Below are positions 8,201-14,126 of a DNA stretch of 14,126 nucleotides, piece after piece. The notes beneath the pieces are model-generated. The model was not told where the DNA came from and ran no database searches. It was given only the letters and a program-made list of their open reading frames with translations. Location of the stretch: assembly GCA_002309035.1 (NCBI GenBank), contig DBWT01000042.1, forward strand, positions 1 through 14,126. The letters run 5' to 3'. Position 1 is the stretch's first letter, and each line of letters begins with the position of its first letter. The stretch comes from Caryophanales bacterium UBA1231 (GTDB taxonomy: Bacteria > Bacillota_I > Bacilli_A > ML615J-28 > CAG-313). The position numbers were made by a program, and so were the translations under genes.

Positions 8201-9595
8201 CTTGGCTTAGTAAGATTATCAGAAGGTATTTTATCTAGTGAATATACAAGAGGTATTAGTACAAGATATTTATATTCAGTATATTCAGATTATCGCACAG
8301 AATTAGTTAATGATAATACGATTCTTGCTGAAAGTGGTAGTATCTTAACTTGGCTTCAAAACTATAAATATTTTGAAAAACATCTATGTAATATCAATCT
8401 AAAAGAACTTGAAAGAAATAAACCAAATATTGATCGACGTTTCTTAAATCATGCAAATAGCATTCTTTTCAATGACTATGATAAAATCATCAATGATACG
8501 ATTAGTCATAAGAGTGTATATTTAGCTGATATTACAATCTTCAACGCCCAAATCGATTTATCAAAATTTGATATCATCTTTGTTGATGATGCCCATTTAG
8601 CATCAAGTTTTAAATATACACACTTAGATGATGTCAAACAAATTGTTTTGTTTGGTGATTCAACAGCCAAAGAAGTTAGAACAAATAATATCTTTGTTCA
8701 TGTACCACAAAAGAATATCTTTACTTTAGTTGAAAGCTATTGTGAAGATAATCCACAATATGGTAATGAGTTATCAAAGAAACATCAATATATTCTAACT
8801 TATCCAAAGAATGAAACATACAAAGAATTTGAATCGATTGTGGAGATTGCTGAAGAAATTGCTAAATCTTTCTTAGCTAATAAAAACAAACGAATCGATA
8901 TTGTTATTTCGACAAACAATTATAAGTTTGAATTAACAAGGGAACTCTTTGCTGCCCTTTTAAAAACAGAGGATTCAGCAAGTGTTCTTCAATACTTAGA
9001 TCAATCAATAAGAATCGTTAGAGGCCCATACGAGGCAGCAAGTATTTGTGATGAAATATATTACTTATTTGATGATTTAATTAATTTAGATGAAAAACAC
9101 ATTAAATATATTTTGACTAATTATTCAACAGGAACAAAGAATATCAATATATTCTATACTGAAGAAGTTGGTATTAAAGACTTAAAAGCTCATGTCAAGA
9201 ACATCATAGGTTCTAATACTGAATTAGTTCAAAAAGATATGAATCGTTTAACAACAATTATTTATAACCAACTAGTTGAAAGAGGCTTCAATGTTTCAAC
9301 TGGTCCTGGTCGAATTGATTTGATGATTAAAGGTAAAACCTTCAAGAGCAAAGAAAACATTCCTAATGTAGGTATTATTATTGAAGGTATGGATGGTAAA
9401 GCCACATACGCTATTTTAGATGATTATGATTATTACTATAATGAATATATGGCTAAAGGATGGCAAATGTATATATTCTGCGTTAGTGATATTATCGATA
9501 ATCTTCCTGAAAAACTTGATATGATCGCATCTTTCTTGTCGAAGTATGATACACAATCAACAAGACAATTAAAGATTGATGATTTTATGAAATAA
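5300..9595 (+). CDS. Large DUF4011/SF1-helicase-like protein with C-terminal PD-(D/E)XK nuclease-like domain
   Basis: This 1431-residue, apparently cytoplasmic protein has a layout I recognise from the DUF4011 / AAA_11-AAA_12 / MTES_1575 helicase-nuclease family. The N-terminal region (about 60-150) resembles DUF4011, with the IFLTLGVLRY and RYAPIVLVPID signatures. Walker A is GKLGTGKT (250-257). A long, mainly helical insertion (about 300-1050) follows. A Walker B-like IIFVDDAH (1092-1099) and a motif III-like FGDST (1118-1122) come next. The C-terminal region (about 1315-1420) resembles a very-short-patch-repair/MTES_1575 nuclease fold, with RIDLMI (Asp1340) and GIIIEGMDG (Glu1362, Asp1365). 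Oddities: the usual GDxxQ motif III lacks its Gln, and where an NVAxTRA-type motif VI with its Arg is expected I find LTNYSTGTKN (about 1272-1281). Canonical unwinding is therefore doubtful. Related proteins often occur in defence contexts, but here the gene leads an operon with a c-di-AMP synthase. Function is unknown. Confidence 0.72.
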   Translation: MKKNRRTNYHIQQRNQHLKNILEESYYIELGVIDVKVLDKLLNYEVVQIEDLAYKDILVEGIGQIAGGSEDEYKLQLGYLDSLRSKSTSHKIFLTLGVLRYDIQDQGERYAPIVLVPIDMDIVNKTVVMSSEAIANTLLINDLQASMAIDITPLSKDAKAYEIHQFCEQIQKKTGFTYSVTNFLTVVAVEYSDNNLNFDDMAVQRSIYEQTSFDVYQNFFSKVKTIKPTNIYQKWVLLKIDNGESFFVDGKLGTGKTYTIINGIADAISPTKKKKVLYVSQDRNNLNKVYQELDEIHLSPYIYNLCRNISFDSNTKDVYENIREEKIGIETLYPINDYEQALNASIHRCRYANIITELASIKNTNPDITTIPIDAYLEYNEIQNVYSELKEIENILDIIDPLDVNLWRNIEQYYSNKHADEIIHATKNYLNVTIKFNKAIKAYCKNYDINLPSSFINAQKLLSYISTFTKLMPPVCWVNKFNQNKINELLQSIAVYQKQYEDIKAIASSKVIDEYEVNTVQQLFEVLCFKHLSEQNKEYIDKLLSSTSRINQIIETVTKAQNEMEDASLKLRHLFVLNNMDSTELEYIRKAFELLSKNKIHNTWVEFYNQRMGVKQHFIEIEAILEKYLSIKKYLSAFLLKEDTLTYNFLKQITLQKDYVKQILALFERKVLKKNKVSTDAIVHAIFDMIDAGDKVTELCDKHNIYYGRDIDLFITSYDNWINFINSLSLEETNIFRTQLLRNKPAITSGDEIISTYNIFQANEKLLVKQYNELASFGISITGSNIINKNINSREWIEYLRRVVDTNVQLVTIFKGHDVTFDDLMTIIKCDNDYNKLQNILKLRDKEMNEYLGSTYDGLNTNVQLISLLEKHYDKFVKNLKDKSTISQLFSLHKMEALVSEFSKLNELLENSILCHNIFSKYFTGGMGELLECSLDESYKMLLKFDDHISELRLIFTIFDYCHHFEKLGLVRLSEGILSSEYTRGISTRYLYSVYSDYRTELVNDNTILAESGSILTWLQNYKYFEKHLCNINLKELERNKPNIDRRFLNHANSILFNDYDKIINDTISHKSVYLADITIFNAQIDLSKFDIIFVDDAHLASSFKYTHLDDVKQIVLFGDSTAKEVRTNNIFVHVPQKNIFTLVESYCEDNPQYGNELSKKHQYILTYPKNETYKEFESIVEIAEEIAKSFLANKNKRIDIVISTNNYKFELTRELFAALLKTEDSASVLQYLDQSIRIVRGPYEAASICDEIYYLFDDLINLDEKHIKYILTNYSTGTKNINIFYTEEVGIKDLKAHVKNIIGSNTELVQKDMNRLTTIIYNQLVERGFNVSTGPGRIDLMIKGKTFKSKENIPNVGIIIEGMDGKATYAILDDYDYYYNEYMAKGWQMYIFCVSDIIDNLPEKLDMIASFLSKYDTQSTRQLKIDDFMK

Positions 9596-9596
9596 T

Positions 9597-10115
9597 ATGA
9601 AAACCAAAAATGAATATCTTGGGGAAATCATAGCTTTAATCAAATCAAAACAATTAAATATTCCAAAAATTAAAAAACTATTAAATAGTATGAGCGAAGA
9701 TCATATCGATATCAATGCTAAAAAATATCGTGGTAGAACTTTAGCTCATTACGCTGTCAAATACGACAATTTAAAAGTGATTCCTGTTTTAGTAAAACAC
9801 GGCATAAACTTAGAAATATGTGATGATGACTACAATACACCATTACATATGGCCATTTTACTAAAGAAAAATGAAATGGTAGCTGTTTTAATCAAAGCAG
9901 GTTCAAATATCAACGCTTCCTGTAATTTTGAACAAACACCACTTCATCTATCAGTCATAACTAGCAATCTTACTGTTTGTAAAATGCTACTTGAGGCTGG
10001 CGCTGATTCAACGCTCGTTGATGAAAAAAATCTTCGACCAATTGATTATGCGATCGATGAAAAAATGCCAGCCATGATTGATCTTTTATTTAATTTCCAA
10101 GGAGGACACGAATGA
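9597..10115 (+). CDS. Ankyrin-repeat protein
   Basis: A 172-residue soluble protein with three clear and one partial ankyrin repeat, at about 45-77, 78-110, 111-143 and 144-168. The repeats show the family pattern, such as NTPLHMAILLKKNEMVAVLI followed by KAGSNIN, and QTPLHLSVITSNLTVCKMLL followed by EAGAD. The first about 44 residues form a helical cap without repeat signature. Ankyrin repeats bind proteins and have no catalytic role, so a partner is expected; the co-transcribed helicase-like protein or cyclase are the obvious candidates (inference). The start is 1 nt after the stop of the preceding gene and lacks a clear ribosome site, which suggests translational coupling. The gene ends in TGA within an ATGA overlap with the cyclase gene, showing that TGA is a stop in this organism. 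No signal peptide or membrane segment is visible. Confidence 0.85.
   Translation: MKTKNEYLGEIIALIKSKQLNIPKIKKLLNSMSEDHIDINAKKYRGRTLAHYAVKYDNLKVIPVLVKHGINLEICDDDYNTPLHMAILLKKNEMVAVLIKAGSNINASCNFEQTPLHLSVITSNLTVCKMLLEAGADSTLVDEKNLRPIDYAIDEKMPAMIDLLFNFQGGHE
10099..10105 (+). promoter_or_regulatory. Strong ribosome binding site of the diadenylate cyclase gene
   Basis: AAGGAGG lies 6 nt before the ATG at 10112, inside the end of the ankyrin gene. It is the strongest ribosome site within the operon, so the cyclase can be translated independently of the weakly initiated gene before it. Confidence 0.82.
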
Positions 10116-10936
10116 AAATCTTAGGTTTATTTTTAAAATCTGAAATTTTACAAAACATTTTAAACTATTTTAAAGACTATGCCAGCAAACAACCAATTTA
10201 TCAATTAATCATTGAAGCTGCACTAATTGTTGGTTTAATTGTTCTATTGTTTTTATTTTTACTTAAATATACAAACAAGAAATGGTTATTTATTAGTTTA
10301 ATCTTTTTTGTATCACTTTATGTTATTATCGTTTTATGTGACTTAAAGTTACTTTATGCAAGTTATAAATATATCTTAATTATCTATTTATTCTTGTGGA
10401 TTGCTTTCTATGTTCCAAATATTAGAGTATTCTTTGAAAATATTACAAAACCAAAGAATACAAAGAATTTCGTGAACAACGAAGAAGCTCAAAAGAAATT
10501 AATCGATACTTTAATTCAAACTTGTCAACATTTATCTGAACGTCAGGTAGGTGCAATCATCACTATTGAAAAAGAAGATTCATTAAATACATTTATTGAA
10601 AAAGGTACAAAACTTGATTCTGAAGTTACTGTTGAACTTCTTGAAACAATTTTCATGCCAGGTACTGCCCTTCATGATGGTGCTGTCATCATCAGAGAAG
10701 ACCGTATCATGTGTGCTGGTACATTCTACCCAACATCAGAAACAACAACAATTGAAAAGACCCTAGGCTCACGTCACCGTGCTGCCCTTGGAATTAGTGA
10801 AGTATGCGATGCTTTCACAATTGTTGTATCTGAAGAAACTGGTTACATTTCTGTAACTTTTGATGGTACATTAACGAGAAACGTTGCCTTAGATGGCTTA
10901 AAAGTATTATTAAAACAACATATTATTGTTAAGTAG
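10112..10936 (+). CDS. cdaA: Diadenylate cyclase, CdaA type (c-di-AMP synthase)
   Basis: This 274-residue protein makes c-di-AMP from two ATP. Three N-terminal transmembrane helices (about 30-52, 58-77 and 86-101) precede a DAC (DisA_N) domain (about 120-270). The domain carries the family landmarks: LHDGAVII (187-194, with the DGA motif), RHRAALGISE (221-230, with the RHR motif) and IVVSEETGYISV (237-248). Length and layout match CdaA, but the membrane region does not resemble the usual CdaA helices, so it may sense or bind something different. In many Bacillota cdaA is followed by cdaR and glmM; here the next gene is a PAS membrane protein and neither cdaR nor glmM is in the window. The start is fixed by AAGGAGG upstream. 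c-di-AMP normally controls potassium and osmolyte uptake and cell-wall homeostasis. Confidence 0.93.
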   Translation: MKILGLFLKSEILQNILNYFKDYASKQPIYQLIIEAALIVGLIVLLFLFLLKYTNKKWLFISLIFFVSLYVIIVLCDLKLLYASYKYILIIYLFLWIAFYVPNIRVFFENITKPKNTKNFVNNEEAQKKLIDTLIQTCQHLSERQVGAIITIEKEDSLNTFIEKGTKLDSEVTVELLETIFMPGTALHDGAVIIREDRIMCAGTFYPTSETTTIEKTLGSRHRAALGISEVCDAFTIVVSEETGYISVTFDGTLTRNVALDGLKVLLKQHIIVK

Positions 10937-10944
10937 GTGAGAAT

Positions 10945-12090
10945 ATGAAAGATGTGCTATTAATGATATTTGTATCAACATCTATTGTTGCGTTAACTTT
11001 GGCTGTTTTTAGAACTATTTTCTTTAAAAAATTTAACTTAAAAGATTACATTAATATCATTGGTGTTGTGTTAATCTATGTCGTATTATCACTTACATTT
11101 ACAAATTTAGCACTTGTTTGGAACATTATTTTCTCTATTTTCTCACTTGCTTTAACTGTTTTAATGATTTTGATTGTTTTCAATGATCAAAGAATCGATC
11201 ATGCATTTCATCATTTAAGCAATAGATTAATAAAAAATGCACCATTTGATTATTTCTTGTCAACTGATGATAAAGATAAAATCATCGATTATTCTGATTC
11301 ATTTAAAGATTTAGTTCATTTAAACGATGAAGAATTATTTAACACAAATGCTTTTCAAACTTTATTAGTTAGACTTGATATCTTAACTTTCAATAATGAA
11401 AAGTTCAATGAAAGTCGTGCTGTTAAATTCAACTATGAATATAGAGCTACAAGAAATAACAAAGCACCACGCTTTTTCGAAATGGGAATTGAAGAAAATA
11501 ATGAACAAATTGCTTTAAGCTTTGTTTTAGAACCTGTTTTTTTAAACAACAAGTTTATTGGTCAAAATATATATATTTCTAGAAACAATAAAGAAACATT
11601 ATCTAAACTTGAAAATGCCTTACTTGAAACAAAAGAAATGATTCAAGACGATCGTGCAACACTTTATTGTATGATGTCAATGATGGAAAATGTCATCATG
11701 TTTTATGATTATAACTGTGGTAAGTATTTACTAACAGAAGCAGCTTGTCGTAAATATAATATATATAAAAGAGAATTATCAGTTAATGAATTTATTGTTT
11801 TAATTCATCCAAAAGATATTTCATACTACGAAGAACAAAGTGAAATTATCACATCAATCGAAGTAACAAGACTTAAATATCGTCTTAAATTAGGTAAAGA
11901 TTATATTGAAGTTAACGATGATGTTATGTATCTAAATAAAGATAAAAACCTTATTTCAATTATTACCGAAAAGAAAGAAGCACCCGCTGAAACTGAAGCA
12001 GTTGAAAAAGAAGAAGTCAAAGAACAAGTTGACTATAAAGAAAAGCTAGAAGACACTTTAAAAGTATTATCAAAAATGTTGGATGATTAA
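10945..12090 (+). CDS. Three-TM membrane protein with two PAS-like domains
   Basis: A 381-residue protein. Three hydrophobic helices (about 4-26, 35-54 and 56-79) anchor it. The cytoplasmic part seems to hold two PAS-like domains: about 100-213 (IIDYSDSFKDL, VFLNNKFIGQNIYIS) and about 243-342, where NCGKYLLTEAACRKYNI and FIVLIHPKDI closely resemble the PAS pattern of a received residue set followed by an IHPED-type loop. A helical linker (about 214-240) joins them, and an acidic tail (about 343-381) ends the protein. I see no kinase, GGDEF, EAL or DHH output domain. The gene follows the diadenylate cyclase after 8 nt, with AGGTGA upstream of its ATG. Its position is that of cdaR in other genomes, so a role in controlling the cyclase is a reasonable inference but is not shown by sequence. 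The PAS assignment is by pattern only, stronger for the second domain. Confidence 0.7.
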   Translation: MKDVLLMIFVSTSIVALTLAVFRTIFFKKFNLKDYINIIGVVLIYVVLSLTFTNLALVWNIIFSIFSLALTVLMILIVFNDQRIDHAFHHLSNRLIKNAPFDYFLSTDDKDKIIDYSDSFKDLVHLNDEELFNTNAFQTLLVRLDILTFNNEKFNESRAVKFNYEYRATRNNKAPRFFEMGIEENNEQIALSFVLEPVFLNNKFIGQNIYISRNNKETLSKLENALLETKEMIQDDRATLYCMMSMMENVIMFYDYNCGKYLLTEAACRKYNIYKRELSVNEFIVLIHPKDISYYEEQSEIITSIEVTRLKYRLKLGKDYIEVNDDVMYLNKDKNLISIITEKKEAPAETEAVEKEEVKEQVDYKEKLEDTLKVLSKMLDD

Positions 12091-12091
12091 A

Positions 12092-13186
12092 ATGAAAGAT
12101 ACAACAATTATTCTACTTGCTGGTGGAAAATCAGAAAGATTCAATCGACCAATCAATAAAGTATTAGCTAAATTAAACAACAAAACAGTTCTAGAACATT
12201 CATTAGATAAATTCATCAAAATCGATGAAGTTGAAAAAATCATCGTTGTTTACAATCAAGAAGATGAACAACAAATAAAATCAATTATTTCAAATTATGA
12301 TAATGTTGAAATGGTTAAAGGTGGCCTAACAAGAAGTGAAAGCTTAAATAATGCTTTAGATTTAGTTAAAACAAAGAAATTACTAATTCACGATGCTGCT
12401 AGACCATATACTAATATTGCTGATATCAGAAAAGAAATCAAAGCACTTGATGAAAAAGATATTGTAACTTTATATCATCATCCAGTGGATGCGGTAAAGT
12501 TTAAGAATTTGCACATTGAAAAGAAAGATTTATATATGGTTACAACTCCTCAAGGTCTTCTTTCAAAGCACATTGAGTTTTTAAAACAAGCTAAAACTGA
12601 TAGAGAAGATGATTTAGAACCATTTGAAAGCACAGAAACATCAATTGCATATATTGAAGAATCATCACCAAATCTTAAAATTACTTATTCAAGTGATTTA
12701 GATAATCGTTATTATAAAGTTGGTTATTCATTTGATTTTCATCCATTTGAAGCAGGAAAACCACTTATCATTGGTGGTATTGAAATACCATCAACTATGG
12801 GGTTAAAAGCTCATTCCGATGGCGATGTTTTAATTCATGCGTTAACGGAAGCAATATATGGTGCACTTCATTTGGGCGATTTAGGTGATAATTATCCAGA
12901 TAGTGATAATAAATATCTTAATATTTCATCGGCGAATTTCTTAAAAGATGCTAAAAAATCAATAGAAGAAAAAGGTTATATTATTCAAAACATCGATTGT
13001 ATGGTTTATCTTGAACAACCAAAATTAAAACAATACAAAAAGCAAATAGAAGAAAACATTGCCTTAATACTTGGTATTGATGCTGATTTAGTTAGTGTTA
13101 AAGCAACAACAATGGAGAAAAAAGGAGTAATAGGACAAGGCTTAGGCATTGGTGCTGAAGTATATGTCTTAGTGTTAAAAAAATAA
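12092..13186 (+). CDS. ispDF: Bifunctional IspD-IspF fusion (MEP isoprenoid pathway)
   Basis: This 364-residue protein joins two non-consecutive MEP-pathway enzymes. IspD (about 1-205) makes CDP-methylerythritol from MEP and CTP. It shows LLAGGKSERF (8-17, Arg16 kept), Lys23, TRSESLNNAL (79-88), HDAARP (100-105) and TTPQG (151-155). IspF (about 208-364) forms the cyclodiphosphate. It shows the metal ligands FDFH (214-217: Asp215 and His217), HSDGD (241-245) and KATTMEKKG (337-345). Both active sites look complete. IspE, the intervening step, is not in the window. The start is placed at 12092 (MKDTTIILL), with GGATGA upstream and 1 nt after the preceding stop; an in-frame ATG at 12083 would add three residues and overlap the previous gene. 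Fusions are best known from Campylobacterota and Alphaproteobacteria, so one here is notable. The next gene overlaps its stop by one base. Confidence 0.93.
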   Translation: MKDTTIILLAGGKSERFNRPINKVLAKLNNKTVLEHSLDKFIKIDEVEKIIVVYNQEDEQQIKSIISNYDNVEMVKGGLTRSESLNNALDLVKTKKLLIHDAARPYTNIADIRKEIKALDEKDIVTLYHHPVDAVKFKNLHIEKKDLYMVTTPQGLLSKHIEFLKQAKTDREDDLEPFESTETSIAYIEESSPNLKITYSSDLDNRYYKVGYSFDFHPFEAGKPLIIGGIEIPSTMGLKAHSDGDVLIHALTEAIYGALHLGDLGDNYPDSDNKYLNISSANFLKDAKKSIEEKGYIIQNIDCMVYLEQPKLKQYKKQIEENIALILGIDADLVSVKATTMEKKGVIGQGLGIGAEVYVLVLKK

Positions 13187-14112
13187 TGGAAGAATGTAAA
13201 TTATTAGGCGAAAGACCATTAGACTTTGATGAACGTTGGAACAAATGGTTAAAAGAAATTAGCGATGTTAAAAATCATATCGAAATTGAAAGCGAAGAAA
13301 TCACAGGATACGGTAAAAAGATTTGTTTTTACTATGATTCTGTAGCTAACACAAAGATTTTCGCAATCCTATATCTACGTCTTGACTCTGATAAACCAAC
13401 AGTTATTTATTATCATGGTCATGGTTCACACATCGAAGAAGATCATAATGTTTGGCATGCGGTCAACTTGCTTGATGCTGGTTTTTCTGTTTGTGCTATC
13501 GATATGCGTTTTCAAGGTGATCGTGTAAAAGACAACAATGAATATCGTTTTAAAGATTTTCCATCTGTTTGTTACAATATTGATGATTTAGAAACTTGTT
13601 ATACAAAAAGATTAGATCAAGATGCTTTAAAAATCATCGATATTATAGCTGATGCTAATATCTTCCCTAACATTAAAAATCGTGGCATTATGCTTGCTGG
13701 TCCATCACAAGGCGGAGGCCTATCAATAATGGCAGCAGCAATGACACCACATCACATCAAAGCAGTTGTAAGCGACGTTCCAAGTGATTGTGCAATCAGA
13801 AATCGTATTGTTAATCGCGAAGGTAAATATACGCCAATCCAAGATTTTGTTATCAAACATCCTGAACTAAAGGATGCAGCATATCACAACATGGATTATT
13901 TTGATTGTATTTTCATGGCTGAACGCATCAAATGTCCAATGTTTTTCTCAGTTGGTTTATCAGATCAAATATGTCCACCTAAATATTTTTTACATGCATA
14001 CAACAAAATGAATTGTATTAAAGAATTAATTGAATATCCAGGTTATGGACATGGTGGATTCGAAGAAATCCATTTACCTAAAAAGATTGCTTTTTTAAAT
14101 AAATATTTATAA
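13186..14112 (+). CDS. Alpha/beta hydrolase of the CE7 acetyl-xylan esterase / cephalosporin-C deacetylase type
   Basis: This 308-residue alpha/beta hydrolase has CE7-like marks. These are an oxyanion-hole HGHG (77-80), DMRFQGDR (106-113; the family usually has an RGQG motif here), the nucleophile elbow GPSQGGG (172-178, Ser174), SVGLSDQICPP (255-265, Asp260) and GYGHGG (286-291, His289). The Ser-Asp-His triad is therefore complete. CE7 enzymes remove acetyl groups from small acetylated sugars and similar esters; the substrate here is unknown. No signal peptide is present, so it acts in the cytoplasm. The start ATG shares a base with the stop of ispDF (TAATG), and no ribosome site stands out, so translation is probably coupled. 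It is the last visible gene of the operon; any terminator would lie beyond the 14 bases left in the window. A general alpha/beta esterase is the main alternative. Confidence 0.85.
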   Translation: MEECKLLGERPLDFDERWNKWLKEISDVKNHIEIESEEITGYGKKICFYYDSVANTKIFAILYLRLDSDKPTVIYYHGHGSHIEEDHNVWHAVNLLDAGFSVCAIDMRFQGDRVKDNNEYRFKDFPSVCYNIDDLETCYTKRLDQDALKIIDIIADANIFPNIKNRGIMLAGPSQGGGLSIMAAAMTPHHIKAVVSDVPSDCAIRNRIVNREGKYTPIQDFVIKHPELKDAAYHNMDYFDCIFMAERIKCPMFFSVGLSDQICPPKYFLHAYNKMNCIKELIEYPGYGHGGFEEIHLPKKIAFLNKYL

Positions 14113-14126
14113 AATAATGCAATTTA

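Noticed and set aside
10112..10115. Mycoplasma-type code with TGA as tryptophan
   Set aside because: The ankyrin frame ends at TGA in an ATGA junction with a strong ribosome site for the next gene, and all long frames use TGG for Trp.
5300..10936. CBASS-like nucleotide-signalling defence operon
   Set aside because: The cyclase is a CdaA-type DAC enzyme, not a CD-NTase, and no CBASS effector or Cap2/Cap3-type genes are present; kept only as a looser signalling hypothesis.
12083..12091. Start of ispDF at the ATG at 12083
   Set aside because: It would only add Met-Ile-Lys and overlaps the previous gene; GGATGA spacing and the usual IspD N-terminus fit 12092 better. Not fully excluded.
1..14126. 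Insertion sequences, CRISPR arrays, tRNA, rRNA or attachment sites
   Set aside because: No regularly spaced direct repeats, terminal inverted repeats, transposase frames or RNA-gene landmarks were seen; almost all the window is coding.

Overview
The window comes from an AT-rich bacterial chromosome. It looks like a Bacillota/Mycoplasmatota relative (RF39-, Izemoplasma- or Acholeplasma-like). That placement is inferred from strong AT bias, strong AGGAGG-type ribosome sites, sigma-A-like promoters, a CdaA-type diadenylate cyclase, an MEP-pathway gene and InlB-type surface repeats. TGA is used as a real stop (the ankyrin gene ends in TGA inside an ATGA overlap) and tryptophan is TGG, so this is not a code-4 mycoplasma. 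I see no mobile element, CRISPR array, tRNA or rRNA.

Layout. (1) Positions 1-354, minus strand: the N-terminal part of HflX, cut by the window edge. (2) Positions 355-488: a divergent promoter region with two good sigma-A-like promoters. (3) Positions 489-3318, plus strand: a two-gene unit encoding a GH3 beta-N-acetylhexosaminidase (NagZ-like) and a P1/DmpA-family self-processing aminopeptidase. It closes with a hairpin terminator that overlaps the end of the second gene. (4) Positions 3392-5173: a single gene for a secreted, membrane-anchored surface protein built from two copies of an Ig-like plus InlB-repeat module, with its own terminator. (5) Positions 5300-14112: a tightly packed six-gene operon with gaps or overlaps of at most 8 nt. 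In order it encodes a 1431-residue DUF4011/SF1-helicase-like protein with a C-terminal PD-(D/E)XK nuclease-like domain, an ankyrin-repeat protein, a CdaA-type c-di-AMP synthase, a three-TM tandem-PAS membrane protein, an IspD-IspF fusion and a CE7-type esterase.

How the genes may work together. Region 3 encodes two cytoplasmic hydrolases suited to recycling amino sugars and short peptides, possibly from cell wall or diet. The long operon is the unusual part. A diadenylate cyclase is followed by a membrane protein and then IspD/IspF, an order that recalls disA-yacL-ispD-ispF of Bacillus subtilis, but with a CdaA-type cyclase, a PAS membrane protein and a fused IspDF. The cyclase is not followed by cdaR-glmM, so the PAS protein is a candidate substitute regulator. 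The helicase-like protein keeps a Walker A motif and nuclease residues but seems to have lost several SF1 helicase motifs. This makes it the least understood gene here, and its co-transcription with c-di-AMP synthesis is worth testing.
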